This document shows, one piece after another, positions 10,159-18,688 of a stretch of DNA of 64,000 bases. Under the pieces are notes generated by a model. That model did no database searches. It was not told where the DNA came from and worked only from the letters and a program-made list of their open reading frames with translations. The first letter of the stretch is position 1, and each line of letters opens with the position of its first letter. The DNA comes from Candidatus Methylopumilus universalis (GTDB taxonomy: Bacteria > Pseudomonadota > Gammaproteobacteria > Burkholderiales > Methylophilaceae). Made by a program: the position numbers and the translations under genes. The DNA lies in NCBI GenBank assembly GCA_945883335.1, contig CAMCXI010000006.1, forward strand, positions 1 to 64,000, written 5' to 3'.

Positions 10159-10403
10159 TAAAAGAGATGCCCAAGTACTTTTATAAAGTAACTATTGTAG
10201 CGCAGACACTTAATTATTCCTCTAGGTTTCTCCTTGGTTGGAATTGATTTTCAAGAGTGTTTTTGTTAAGAAAAAACCAAACATTCATCTCGTTTATTCA
10301 ACATCACATCGCATTAAAGAATTAAAATAAGATGATTAATTTGTTATCGAATTTTATCTATGATTTATTTCAAAGATTTATTTCAAAAAAAATAGGGTGT
10401 TAG
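10159..10403. promoter_or_regulatory. Divergent control region between the H4MPT synthesis/mtdB-mch operon and fhcBADC
   Basis: 245 bp without a gene, AT-rich, between two divergent operons of one pathway. A perfect tandem pair of a 13-mer (GATTTATTTCAAA) lies at 10362-10374 and 10375-10387, directly upstream of the fhcB ribosome-binding site (AGGGTG). No consensus -35/-10 pair stands out. Both operon promoters should be here, and the doubled 13-mer could be an operator or part of the 5' leader. Confidence 0.5.
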
Positions 10404-11678
10404 ATGGAAAAAATCTGTGCCTCGACCTATGAAAACGTTACCTGCCCTGCCTGTGGATTACTTTGCGACGACCTTCGTATTGATCGCGAAAGCGCGGGAC
10501 AACTCAAAGTCACTGATAAAGGTTGTACAAAAAGCGTGACATTTTTTGAACGTGCTTATCAAACATCAAGCCCAAGAATTGCTGGAAAAACGGTTACGTT
10601 GAGTGAAGCTGTGAGTAAAGCCGCTGACATTTTACGTGATACGAATCAGCCATTATTTGCTGGCCTGGGCACCGAAGTTCAAGGCATGCGCAGTGTATTA
10701 AGCCTTGCTGACAAAGTCGGCGCAACACTAGACCACATGAACGCTTACACCAGCTTCCGCAATACTTTGGTTGTACAAAACTCAGGTTGGCAAGTTACTA
10801 CGCTAACAGAAGTTCGTAACCGCGTAGACTTACTTTTGGTCATTGGTACCGATATTGTGAGCCATAATCCTCGCTTCTTCGAACGTAATGTTTGGAACAA
10901 AGAAAGCATGTTTGATCAAGCCACAAGCGCTCGCGAAGTCATTTATTTAGGCGGTCAAAATATAGACACCTCTGCCGGCATTTCACCTAAAGGCGTTAAG
11001 CCAACAGTGCTTCCTTGCAACTTAGATCGTTTGCCAGAAGTTGTTGCCGCTTTGCGCGCGATTATTTCAGGCAAAACTTTGATTGCAACTGAAGTAGCTT
11101 GCATTAAAGTCAGCGACTTACAAAGCCTATCGGAACGCCTCAAGGCCGCAAAATATAGCGTAGTGACCTGGGTCAGTAGTGATTTAAACATGGCTCATTC
11201 AGAACTCACCATTCAAAACATCACCGAGCTGGTCATTAAACTAAATGCTACAACACGCTCCTCCGGCTTACCGCTTGGTGGGTCAGAGGGCGATTACAGT
11301 GTGAATCAAACCAGCACTTGGACGAGCGGATACCCTGTTCGCAGTCGTTTTACGCGTAAGCATCCTGAATACGACCCTCACCATTTTAGCGCGGAAAAAA
11401 TACTCGAAAATGAGGAGGCAGATGCTTTACTGTGGATAAGCGAATTTAATCCAGAAAAAACAGCACCCCATGTGAGCATTCCAAAAATTGTCATTGGGCA
11501 TGCCAATATGCAAGCAAATGATGCCGATGTGTTCATCCCTGTCAGCACTGCTGGCATCGATCATACCGGCACGATGTTCCGCGTAGATAGCTCTGTGAGT
11601 TTACCACTAGGTCAATTACGTAACAGCTCTTTGCCAAGACTCGCTGAAGTGATGAGTGCGATTGAAGCAGCGCTATAA
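10404..11678 (+). CDS. fhcB: Formyltransferase/hydrolase complex subunit B (FwdB/FmdB homologue)
   Basis: Large subunit of the Fhc complex, related to the Mo/W subunit of archaeal formylmethanofuran dehydrogenase. In methylotrophs the complex hydrolyses formyl-methylofuran to formate without redox chemistry. 424 residues. An N-terminal four-cysteine pattern is present (C14, C17, C21 in CPACGLLCDD, then C41), as in archaeal homologues that bind an Fe-S cluster. No cysteine occurs between residues 42 and about 200, where the archaeal Mo/W-ligating Cys/Sec lies; this fits a non-redox subunit. ATG start after AGGGTG. Leads the operon fhcB-A-D-C. Confidence 0.92.
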   Translation: MEKICASTYENVTCPACGLLCDDLRIDRESAGQLKVTDKGCTKSVTFFERAYQTSSPRIAGKTVTLSEAVSKAADILRDTNQPLFAGLGTEVQGMRSVLSLADKVGATLDHMNAYTSFRNTLVVQNSGWQVTTLTEVRNRVDLLLVIGTDIVSHNPRFFERNVWNKESMFDQATSAREVIYLGGQNIDTSAGISPKGVKPTVLPCNLDRLPEVVAALRAIISGKTLIATEVACIKVSDLQSLSERLKAAKYSVVTWVSSDLNMAHSELTIQNITELVIKLNATTRSSGLPLGGSEGDYSVNQTSTWTSGYPVRSRFTRKHPEYDPHHFSAEKILENEEADALLWISEFNPEKTAPHVSIPKIVIGHANMQANDADVFIPVSTAGIDHTGTMFRVDSSVSLPLGQLRNSSLPRLAEVMSAIEAAL

Positions 11679-11700
11679 ATAATATTAAGAGAATAAAACC

Positions 11701-13377
11701 ATGTTGATTAAATTGAGTGGCGGTAGAGTTTACGACCCCGCCCATCAAATTGATGGAAAAGTAATGGATATTTACATCCGAGATGGCCGCATTGTAAGCC
11801 GTCCCCGCGATGATGAAACCATAGACCAAACCTACAATTTAAGCGGCAAAGTGGTAATGTCAGGCGCGATTGATATGCACACCCACATTGGCGGCGGAAA
11901 AGTCAACATTGCGCGCATGATGTTACCTGAAGACCATCGGGCAGACCCAAGCCAACATAGTGACTTGTGTCGGTCTGGTTGCGGACATGCAGCGCCTTCA
12001 ACATTCACCACAGGCTATCGTTACGCCGAGATGGGCTACACCGCTGCATTTGAGCCAGCAATTTCTCCTGCAAATGCCCGTCAATCTCACTTGGAAATGG
12101 GCGACACCCCTATCATCGACAAAGGCGGTTACGCCATGATAGGTAGCGATGATTATTTCTTGCGTATGTTAACTGCTAAGAAAGATCAAAACGCGATAAA
12201 CGATTACGTGGCTTGGATTATGCATGCCTCACAAGCCATTGGTATTAAAGTGGTGAACCCTGGTGGCATAAGCGCATTTAAATTTAACCAGCGCGCTTTA
12301 GATTTAGACGAGCAAAATTCTCATTATCAAGTGTCACCGAGAGATGTTTTAAAGGCTTTATCGCGTGCCGTGCATGAGCTTGGCGTGCCGCATCCACTTC
12401 ACGTGCATGCCAATAACTTAGGCGTTCCTGGCAATGTGGACACCACACTTAAAACCATGGGTGCTTCTGAAGGCTACCCGCTTCATTTAACGCACATTCA
12501 GTTCCACAGTTATGGCACAGAAGGCGACCGTAAATTTTCATCGGGCGCCGCGCAAATTGCTGAAGCACTTAATAAACACAAAAATATTTCTGCCGACGTT
12601 GGCCAAATTCTATTCAACCAAACCGTGACAGCCTCTGGTGACAATATGCGCCAGTTTGCTAATTCAGGTTTAGCCAGCCCACATAAGTCCGTCATTATGG
12701 ATATTGAATGTGATTCTGGTTGTGGGGTTGTGCCATTTAAATACAAAGACAAAAACTTTGTGAATGCATTGCAATGGTCGATTGGACTTGAAATTTTCCT
12801 ATTGTGTGACGACCCTTGGCGCACATTCTTAACAACAGATCACCCAAATGGCGCGCCGTTTACTAGCTATCCGCATCTGATTAGATTATTGATGGATAAA
12901 AGCTTTCGTAACGACATGTTCTCCAAGCTGAATCTTGATGCGCAAGCCATGAGCACTTTAACCAGTATTGATCGGGAATATAGCCTTTACGAAATCGCTA
13001 TTATGACCCGTGCCGGAGCAGCAAGATTAGTAGGTCTGCATGATCGTGGCCACCTTGGTGTTGGTGCTGGTGCGGACATTACGATTTATACAGATAATCC
13101 AGATCGAGAAAAAATGTTCTCTAAACCAGATTACGTATTTAAAGACGGGGAACTTGTTGTCAAAGATGGTCAAGTCGTCAAGGTCACTTGGGGGCATACG
13201 CACACGGTTAAGCCCGAGTTTGATCGTGGCATTGAAAAAGATCTTAAACAATACTTTGATCAATATCACACCATGAATATGGAAAACTTTAAAGTAAGCA
13301 GTGATGAAATTGCAGAGGGTGGACGTGGCGGCGTTGTCGTTCAAGCCTGTGAAGGTCGAAGGGATAAATCATTATGA
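11701..13377 (+). CDS. fhcA: Formyltransferase/hydrolase complex subunit A (formylmethanofuran hydrolase)
   Basis: Amidohydrolase-fold subunit that releases formate from the formylated C1 carrier. 558 residues. The metal-binding HxH is H60/H62 in GAIDMHTHIGG. Further probable ligands are in PLHVHANNLG and LHLTHIQFHSYG, the catalytic Asp region is FLTTDHPNGAPF, and GGISAFKFNQ holds a candidate bridging lysine. The C-terminus is glycine-rich. It starts 22 bp after fhcB and overlaps fhcD by 4 nt (ATGA). Confidence 0.95.
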   Translation: MLIKLSGGRVYDPAHQIDGKVMDIYIRDGRIVSRPRDDETIDQTYNLSGKVVMSGAIDMHTHIGGGKVNIARMMLPEDHRADPSQHSDLCRSGCGHAAPSTFTTGYRYAEMGYTAAFEPAISPANARQSHLEMGDTPIIDKGGYAMIGSDDYFLRMLTAKKDQNAINDYVAWIMHASQAIGIKVVNPGGISAFKFNQRALDLDEQNSHYQVSPRDVLKALSRAVHELGVPHPLHVHANNLGVPGNVDTTLKTMGASEGYPLHLTHIQFHSYGTEGDRKFSSGAAQIAEALNKHKNISADVGQILFNQTVTASGDNMRQFANSGLASPHKSVIMDIECDSGCGVVPFKYKDKNFVNALQWSIGLEIFLLCDDPWRTFLTTDHPNGAPFTSYPHLIRLLMDKSFRNDMFSKLNLDAQAMSTLTSIDREYSLYEIAIMTRAGAARLVGLHDRGHLGVGAGADITIYTDNPDREKMFSKPDYVFKDGELVVKDGQVVKVTWGHTHTVKPEFDRGIEKDLKQYFDQYHTMNMENFKVSSDEIAEGGRGGVVVQACEGRRDKSL

Positions 13378-14297
13378 TGATTAACGGCGTACAAATTGAC
13401 GATACTTTTGCTGAAGCTTTTAATATGCGCGGCACACGTTTAATTATCACCGCACAAAATCACAAATGGGCTTACAACGGTGCAAATGCGATGACGGGCT
13501 TCGCCACATCCGTGATTGGTTGTGGCGTTGAAGCCGGTATTGAGCGCGAACTGAGCCCACAAGAAACACCTGATGGTCGACCAGGGGTCGCCGTGTTGAT
13601 GTTTGCAATGGGTAGCGCAGTGTTGATGAAGCAACTCGAAAATCGGATGGGACAAACCATCCTCACCTGTCCAACTGCTGCCGCATTCTCAGGCATTGAG
13701 GGCAACGATCGCATCAATCTTGGTAAAAACTTACGCTTCTTTGGGGACGGCTTCCAAATCTCTAAACAGTTTGGTGGCAAACGTTATTGGCGCGTCCCCG
13801 TTATGGACGGTGAGTTTATTACAGAAGAAACGACCGGCATGGTGCGCGCTGTTGGTGGAGGCAATTTCTTAGTGTTGGCGACCTCCCAGCCCCAAGCACT
13901 AGACGCTTGCGAGGCAGCAATTGAAGCCATGACAAAAATTCCGAATGTCATCATGCCCTTCCCTGGCGGTGTAGTGCGCTCAGGTTCCAAAGTGGGCTCA
14001 AAGTACAAAACCATGTTCGCCTCAACGAATGATGCCTTCTGCCCAACGTTAAAGGGAGTCACAGACACACAACTTTCTGAGGATATTGAATCCGTCATGG
14101 AAATTGTCATTGACGGTTTAACAGAGGCTGACATTAGGAAAGCCACTTACGTTGGTATTAAGGCAGCATGCAAGTTGGGGGCTGAAAATGGAATTAAACG
14201 TATTTCCGCGGGCAACTATGGCGGCAAATTAGGCCAATTCCAATTTCACTTGCGCGACATCATGAACGACAAAACTTTAAATGGGGAAATGGCATGA
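13374..14297 (+). CDS. fhcD: Formylmethanofuran:tetrahydromethanopterin formyltransferase
   Basis: Ftr-type subunit that moves the formyl group from formyl-H4MPT to the methanofuran-type carrier (methylofuran) inside the Fhc complex. 307 residues, near the length of archaeal Ftr. Diagnostic segments are INGVQIDDTFAEAFNMRGTR at the N-terminus, FFGDGFQISKQFGGKRYWRV near residue 122, and FPGGVVRSGSKVGSKYKTM near residue 200. ATG overlaps the fhcA stop (ATGA), and its own stop overlaps the fhcC start, showing tight coupling. A second in-frame ATG follows immediately. Confidence 0.97.
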   Translation: MMINGVQIDDTFAEAFNMRGTRLIITAQNHKWAYNGANAMTGFATSVIGCGVEAGIERELSPQETPDGRPGVAVLMFAMGSAVLMKQLENRMGQTILTCPTAAAFSGIEGNDRINLGKNLRFFGDGFQISKQFGGKRYWRVPVMDGEFITEETTGMVRAVGGGNFLVLATSQPQALDACEAAIEAMTKIPNVIMPFPGGVVRSGSKVGSKYKTMFASTNDAFCPTLKGVTDTQLSEDIESVMEIVIDGLTEADIRKATYVGIKAACKLGAENGIKRISAGNYGGKLGQFQFHLRDIMNDKTLNGEMA

Positions 14298-15100
14298 GCG
14301 CTTTAACCTTCACCCTCAAAAAAGACTTAGCACAAAAGCTTGATGTATCGCCACTCACGCCAGATTTGCTTGCTGGTAAAAGCCTTGCTGAGATTAGCGC
14401 CACTTTGCTTTGGTATGGCAAAAAACAAATTCGTGTCGACGAAGCTTTTGAGATTACTGGTAAAGATACTAACGAAATTGTCTTTGACCAAAGCACATCC
14501 AAAATTGATTACATCGGCAGCGGCTTAAAAACAGGTCGTATAACCGTCAACGGTGATGCCGGGGCATTTTTGGCATTCCAAATGCAGCAAGGCATCATTA
14601 CTGTGCACGGCAACGTTAATGACTTTGCGGCGACTGAAATGGCAGGCGGTCTATTACTAATCAATCACAATGTGGGTGACTACCTTGGCGGCGCACTAGT
14701 AGGAAACAAAAAAGGCATGAAAGGCGGCACCATCATCGTCAAAGGCAATGCGGGAGAACGCACTGGCGATCAAATGCGACGTGGCATCATCCTCATTGAA
14801 GGCAACGTTGGTAACTATTGTGCTAGTCGCATGCTCGCTGGCACTATTGGGGTATTGGGCAACGTTGGTGAGTATGTCGGTTATGGCATGCGTCGCGGAA
14901 CAATACTCCTCACCCAAACGCCAAAACTTCATGCGACGATTCAAGACTGCGGAATTCATACCATGCCATTCTTAAGCTTAATGTTTAAATCATTTAGCGA
15001 CTTTCCTAGCAAGTTTGCACACAACAATCAAAACCGTGTGCATCGCTTTGCAGGAGATATTGGCAATGATGGCAAGGGTGAAATTTTGGTTTTGAAATAA
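14294..15100 (+). CDS. fhcC: Formyltransferase/hydrolase complex subunit C (FwdC homologue)
   Basis: 268 residues, the structural beta-helix subunit of the Fhc complex, homologous to archaeal FwdC and the glutamate-synthase alpha C-terminal domain. Right-handed beta-helix repeats with GxxGxxxG spacing are visible, for example VNGDAGAFLAFQMQQG, VHGNVNDFAATEMAGG, VKGNAGERTGDQMRRG, IEGNVGNYCASRMLAG and LGNVGEYVGYGMRRG. ATGA overlap with fhcD. Last gene of the operon, followed at 15126 by a hairpin terminator. Confidence 0.95.
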   Translation: MSALTFTLKKDLAQKLDVSPLTPDLLAGKSLAEISATLLWYGKKQIRVDEAFEITGKDTNEIVFDQSTSKIDYIGSGLKTGRITVNGDAGAFLAFQMQQGIITVHGNVNDFAATEMAGGLLLINHNVGDYLGGALVGNKKGMKGGTIIVKGNAGERTGDQMRRGIILIEGNVGNYCASRMLAGTIGVLGNVGEYVGYGMRRGTILLTQTPKLHATIQDCGIHTMPFLSLMFKSFSDFPSKFAHNNQNRVHRFAGDIGNDGKGEILVLK

Positions 15101-15125
15101 TAGCGCCGAAATAAGAATCAAGAAA

Positions 15126-15148
15126 AAAAGGCGCTTAATGCGCCTTTT
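15126..15148. terminator. Bidirectional hairpin terminator between fhcC and yigZ
   Basis: Perfect 9-bp stem AAAAGGCGC / GCGCCTTTT with a 5-nt loop (TTAAT). An A-run precedes it and a short T-run ends it, so it can serve both the rightward fhc operon and the leftward yigZ transcript. Confidence 0.85.
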
Positions 15149-15162
15149 GTAACATCTTAGTT

Positions 15163-15723
15163 TTATCCAAACCTTTTCAGAACAGCTTCAACGCTCACTT
15201 CTGGAAGGCTCACTAAAACCGTTACCCCATCGCCAAAAGCTTTGTCTACAAGAACCCCATCTATCTTGGCAAGCTCGCGGGTAAAGTAATCCAGCTCCTT
15301 GTAATCTAGCTTTAACTGCAATTGCTTCATTTCTACGTAGGGTACGATCGTTGCATCCTCAATCGCCAATCGACCTGTGCCACCATAAGCTCTTGCCAAA
15401 CCACCCGTGCCAAGGTTAATGCCGCCGTAATAACGAATCACGCCAACACAGACATTGATTAAATCACGCCCTTCCAGAAACTGGAGGATAGGCTTGCCTG
15501 CAGTTCCTGAGGGCTCGCCCGCATCGCTAAAACGCTGGACAATGCCCTGCTCTGTTTTTAAACGAAAAGCATAAGCCAAGTGATGTGCGCTTTGATGCTC
15601 ACTCGCCAATTTCCGCAAACAAGCGCCAACCGCACGTTCATCCGCGCAATAGTCAGCCATCGCAACAAATCGAGATTTATTTACGGTGTACTCGGCAAAG
15701 CCAGCTTTAGTGATTTTTAACAA
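15163..15723 (-). CDS. yigZ: YigZ/IMPACT family protein
   Basis: 186 residues of the conserved YigZ (UPF0029/IMPACT) family. The signature is HHLAYAFRL, FSDAGEPSGTAGKPIL and YYGGINLGTGGLARAYGG, followed by a small C-terminal ferredoxin-like domain. Molecular role poorly defined; eukaryotic IMPACT proteins regulate translation through Gcn2. The reading frame opens with TTG at 15721-15723; upstream in frame there is no ATG before the TAG that ends the DUF302 gene, and the TTG places the conserved YTVNKSRFVA strand correctly. It follows the DUF302 gene by 21 bp. Confidence 0.88.
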   Translation of the reverse strand: MLKITKAGFAEYTVNKSRFVAMADYCADERAVGACLRKLASEHQSAHHLAYAFRLKTEQGIVQRFSDAGEPSGTAGKPILQFLEGRDLINVCVGVIRYYGGINLGTGGLARAYGGTGRLAIEDATIVPYVEMKQLQLKLDYKELDYFTRELAKIDGVLVDKAFGDGVTVLVSLPEVSVEAVLKRFG

Positions 15724-15744
15724 AGGACAACCTGAGAAATAGAA

Positions 15745-16239
15745 CTAGATATCGCCTTTTCTGGCTTTATCGATGATTTGAATTAAGGTGCTTTCTAATT
15801 CTTGCGCCGCTTTTTGTGCACGCGGCGTTGGGTTTTTAATGCTCTTTAAATCGTAAGTGGGTCTATCAATCGCCAAGTAAAGCTGACCTTTTTGCTCATA
15901 AATCCCAATACGACATGGCGCAAACACAACAAACTCTGGATGATCAAGCATGATTTCAGCGCCCATCCCTAAATTACAAAAGGCACGCACTTCCAGCACA
16001 CCCTCCGGCGCCTGCCCCCTTAACTTCATGTGTTCACCAATTGGAAAATTAGCAGGATTCACAAAGTTCATGCCCTCAGAGATCACTTTAAGACTTGTAA
16101 TCACATCATCATAACTGACGTTAGGCTCAACAGGCACGACATAGATCGCTTTACTGGAATCAATAGCTGGAAGCGGCTTCGCAGCAAAAGCCACCAATGA
16201 GGAACTAAAGATTATTAAAGCAAGGAATGTACTTTTCAT
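15745..16239 (-). CDS. Exported DUF302 family protein
   Basis: 164 residues with a clear signal peptide (MKSTFLALIIFSSSLVAFA, then AKPLP). The mature part matches the DUF302 family pattern: paired VSYDDVITSLK and EVRAFCNLGMG segments, EFVVFAPCRIGIYEQKGQ, and a C-terminal AAQELESTLIQII helix. Function unknown; DUF302 proteins are small periplasmic or cytoplasmic proteins without an established reaction. ATG at 16237-16239. Confidence 0.75.
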   Translation of the reverse strand: MKSTFLALIIFSSSLVAFAAKPLPAIDSSKAIYVVPVEPNVSYDDVITSLKVISEGMNFVNPANFPIGEHMKLRGQAPEGVLEVRAFCNLGMGAEIMLDHPEFVVFAPCRIGIYEQKGQLYLAIDRPTYDLKSIKNPTPRAQKAAQELESTLIQIIDKARKGDI

Positions 16240-16315
16240 GCTGCATTATGACATTAGATCACGCGACAACGCGAGCTTAGCAGGCAAACTAAAAAGTGAG
16301 GCTCACAGAATAAAT

Positions 16316-16422
16316 TTGGGTTCGTTTGGCAAAAAGCATGTTTTGCAATGTTTTCCGGTATAAAAAAATATCGCTGTAAGCCATATCCAGTAAGTGCTTG
16401 GCAATAATTGGGTTCGTTTTGG
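16316..16422. repeat. Pair of short direct repeats in a gene-poor stretch
   Basis: TTGGGTTCGTTTGG at 16316-16329 recurs as TTGGGTTCGTTTTGG at 16408-16422, about 92 bp apart. The stretch 16240-16437 has no protein-like coding sequence, only frames of poor composition. The repeats may be remnants of the broken gene next to them. Confidence 0.5.
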
Positions 16423-16437
16423 AGAATCACTATATTT

Positions 16438-16620
16438 TTAGATAAATTGAACACAAAAATATTGCTGAAAGCCAATACTTGTCTTCAATTCCAATTGACT
16501 GATAACAATTTTGCTACCATTAACGGTTGTTAAGACTAAGTCAGATTGGGAGTAAGCAGAAACTGCTGTTACGAGGAATGTAAGGACAACAAGCGCTTTG
16601 GGTAGAGATTTTAAATTCAT
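16438..16620 (-). pseudogene. Broken gene: signal-peptide ORF that stops after 60 residues
   Basis: Begins ATG with a convincing signal peptide (MNLKSLPKALVVLTFLVTAV, SAYSQ) and then LVLTTVNGSKIVISQLEL. That resembles the start of the N-terminal region of an exported peptidyl-prolyl isomerase (SurA/PrsA style: ...VNGxxI...QLE). It then runs into sequence that does not look like protein and stops. No frame continues it convincingly to 16254. A truncated or decayed exported protein is the best reading; a short secreted peptide cannot be excluded. It lies about 30 nt downstream of a terminator hairpin. Confidence 0.5.
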
Positions 16621-16650
16621 GAGAACGGCCTAAAAATATTAAAAAAAGAT

Positions 16651-16675
16651 GATGGCCCTCCCTTAAAGGGCCATC
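16651..16675 (-). terminator. Hairpin terminator in the leader of the broken ORF
   Basis: Perfect 9-bp stem GATGGCCCT / AGGGCCATC with a 7-nt loop. On the minus strand it is followed by ATC and a run of seven T. It lies just upstream of the ATG at 16620 and downstream of a hairpin-rich stretch (16681-16800), an arrangement typical of transcription attenuation, or simply of a small RNA ending here. Confidence 0.75.
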
Positions 16676-16680
16676 TTCCG

Positions 16681-16800
16681 CAAATTACCAGCTATACATT
16701 GCACCTCTTGCGCTTTAGGTGGCTGCCGTCTAGTCTCCGCACGTTCCAAGTGCTTCTAATTGGCTTCGCTATTTGAAAAGGTATACCCAACAATGGCTGA
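16681..16800 (-). ncRNA. Possible structured leader RNA or small RNA
   Basis: On the minus strand this non-coding stretch can form consecutive hairpins: GCAC-TTGGAAC-GTGC (16739-16753) and CACCT-AAAGCGCAAG-AGGTG (16701-16720). The perfect intrinsic terminator at 16651-16675 follows. It begins after the typA terminator, so it must have its own promoter. I do not recognise a riboswitch family. It may be a cis-regulatory leader of the broken ORF or a free small RNA. Confidence 0.4.
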
Positions 16801-16829
16801 AAAAAGTGTGTTGCGCACCCGTAAAAAAA

Positions 16830-16845
16830 CCGACTTAAAAGTCGG
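16830..16845 (-). terminator. typA terminator
   Basis: CCGACT-TAAA-AGTCGG hairpin that, on the minus strand, is followed by a run of seven T. It lies about 35 bp after the typA stop. Confidence 0.8.
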
Positions 16846-16879
16846 CTTCTTTAATCACTAATTTAGACACTAATTTAGA

Positions 16880-18688
16880 TTAATCCTTTGAAGCACGCTT
16901 ACGCTCATGCTCAAGCAAGAAGCGTTTACGGATACGAATCGACTTCGGTGTTAATTCCACTAACTCGTCATCATCAATAAACTCAACCGCTGACTCTAGC
17001 GTTACTTGAACAGCTGGCACCAAACGAACCGCTTCATCAGTACCTGAAGAGCGAACATTAGTTAATTGTTTACCTTTGATAGGGTTCACAATCAAATCGT
17101 TTTCACGACTGTGGATACCAATCACCATACCTTCGTATAGCTTGTCGCCTGGCACTGAGAACATACGACCACGGTCTTGCAGTTTCCATAGTGCATAAGC
17201 TACAGCCTCGCCCTGCTCCGCTGAAATCAACACGCCGTTACGACGGCTCGGCATATCAGCTTTAACCGGTGCGTACTCATCAAAAATGTGCGCCATTAAA
17301 CCAGTGCCACGTGTCATCGTTAAGAATTCACTTTGGAAACCAATCAAGCCACGTGCTGGAATCTTGTATTCCAAACGTGTACGGCCATTACCGTCTGACT
17401 CCATATTTTGCAGCTCACCACGACGACGACCCAACTCCTCCATCACCGTGCCTTGGGTATCATCTTCAAGGTCCACTGTTAAGATTTCGTATGGCTCACA
17501 TTTTTCACCGTTGATTTCACGGTAAACAACACGTGGTTTACCCACTGCCATTTCAAAGCCTTCGCGGCGCATATTTTCTAACAGAATGGTCAAGTGCAAT
17601 TCGCCACGGCCTGATACGCGGAACACATCTGCATCTTGTGTATCTTCAACACGAAGCGCAACGTTAACCAATAGCTCTTTTGTTAGACGGTCACGGATTT
17701 GACGACTGGTCACAAACTTACCTTCTGTACCGGCCAATGGTGATGAATTCACCATAAAGTCCATAGTCAAGGTCGGCTCATCCACACCCAAAATCGGCAT
17801 ACCCACTGGATTTTCTTTATCAGCCACGGTTACACCGATGCCGATTTCATCAAGACCAGAAATAATCACGATGTCGCCAGCTTCAGCTTCTTTAACCTCA
17901 ACACGCTCCAAACCGCGGAAACCAAATACTTGGTTAATACGACCCTGGCCAACTTGTGTATCACCGTTCATCACAGTCACTGCTTGACCTGGCTTGATAC
18001 GACCATTCCAAATACGACCAATGCCAAGGCGGCCGGTGTAAGTAGAGTAATCAAGTGCAGACACCTGCAATTGAAGTCCCGCATCGCTGTCGCCTTTTGG
18101 TGGCTCAACATGACTCAAAATTGTTTCGAACAATGGGCGCATCGTGTCTGATGAGTTTTTCATATCCAATGTCGCATAACCGTTTAGCGCTGATGCGTAA
18201 ACGACTGGGAAGTCTAATTGCTCATCTGTTGCGCCTAAGTTAGCGAACAAATCGAATGTTTGGTTAATCACCCAGTCAGTGCGTGCACCTGGACGGTCAA
18301 CCTTATTAATTACAACAATAGGTTTTAAACCAAGTGCCAAGGCTTTCTTAGTCACGAAACGTGTTTGGGGCATCGGGCCTTCAACCGCATCAACTAACAA
18401 CACAACACCGTCAACCATACCTAATACGCGTTCCACTTCACCACCGAAGTCGGCGTGTCCTGGGGTATCTACGACGTTAATGTGCGTGCCTTCAAAGTTA
18501 AGGGCAGTATTTTTAGCAAGAATCGTAATACCACGTTCTTTTTCAATATCGCCAGAGTCCATCACACGCTCGCTCACAGCCTGATGGGCTGCAAAGGTGC
18601 CTGCTTGTTGTAATAACTTATCCACCATTGTGGTTTTGCCATGGTCAACGTGAGCGATAATGGCGATGTTGCGTAAATTTCTTGACAT
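16880..18688 (-). CDS. typA: Ribosome-associated translational GTPase TypA/BipA
   Basis: Translation-factor GTPase that binds 70S ribosomes and acts in ribosome assembly and stress adaptation. About 602 residues from the preferred ATG at 18686-18688 (MSRNLRNIAIIAHVDHGKTT), the usual N-terminus; the frame stays open to an ATG at 18721 that would add 11 untypical residues. G-domain motifs: AHVDHGKT (P-loop), DTPGHADFG (G3), NKVD (G4). Elongation-factor-like domains and the BipA-specific C-terminal domain (RIRKRFLLEHERKR) follow. Divergent from rhlE. Confidence 0.96.
   Translation of the reverse strand: MSRNLRNIAIIAHVDHGKTTMVDKLLQQAGTFAAHQAVSERVMDSGDIEKERGITILAKNTALNFEGTHINVVDTPGHADFGGEVERVLGMVDGVVLLVDAVEGPMPQTRFVTKKALALGLKPIVVINKVDRPGARTDWVINQTFDLFANLGATDEQLDFPVVYASALNGYATLDMKNSSDTMRPLFETILSHVEPPKGDSDAGLQLQVSALDYSTYTGRLGIGRIWNGRIKPGQAVTVMNGDTQVGQGRINQVFGFRGLERVEVKEAEAGDIVIISGLDEIGIGVTVADKENPVGMPILGVDEPTLTMDFMVNSSPLAGTEGKFVTSRQIRDRLTKELLVNVALRVEDTQDADVFRVSGRGELHLTILLENMRREGFEMAVGKPRVVYREINGEKCEPYEILTVDLEDDTQGTVMEELGRRRGELQNMESDGNGRTRLEYKIPARGLIGFQSEFLTMTRGTGLMAHIFDEYAPVKADMPSRRNGVLISAEQGEAVAYALWKLQDRGRMFSVPGDKLYEGMVIGIHSRENDLIVNPIKGKQLTNVRSSGTDEAVRLVPAVQVTLESAVEFIDDDELVELTPKSIRIRKRFLLEHERKRASKD

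Noticed and set aside
16254..16475. 73-residue minus-strand frame next to the broken exported ORF
   Set aside because: Composition is not protein-like (many Cys, Asn, Phe), no ribosome-binding site, and it overlaps the other frame; probably non-coding.
16681..16800. c-di-GMP-I (GEMM) riboswitch
   Set aside because: The conserved GGGACGCAAAGC-type core is absent; only loose similarity, so no family was assigned.
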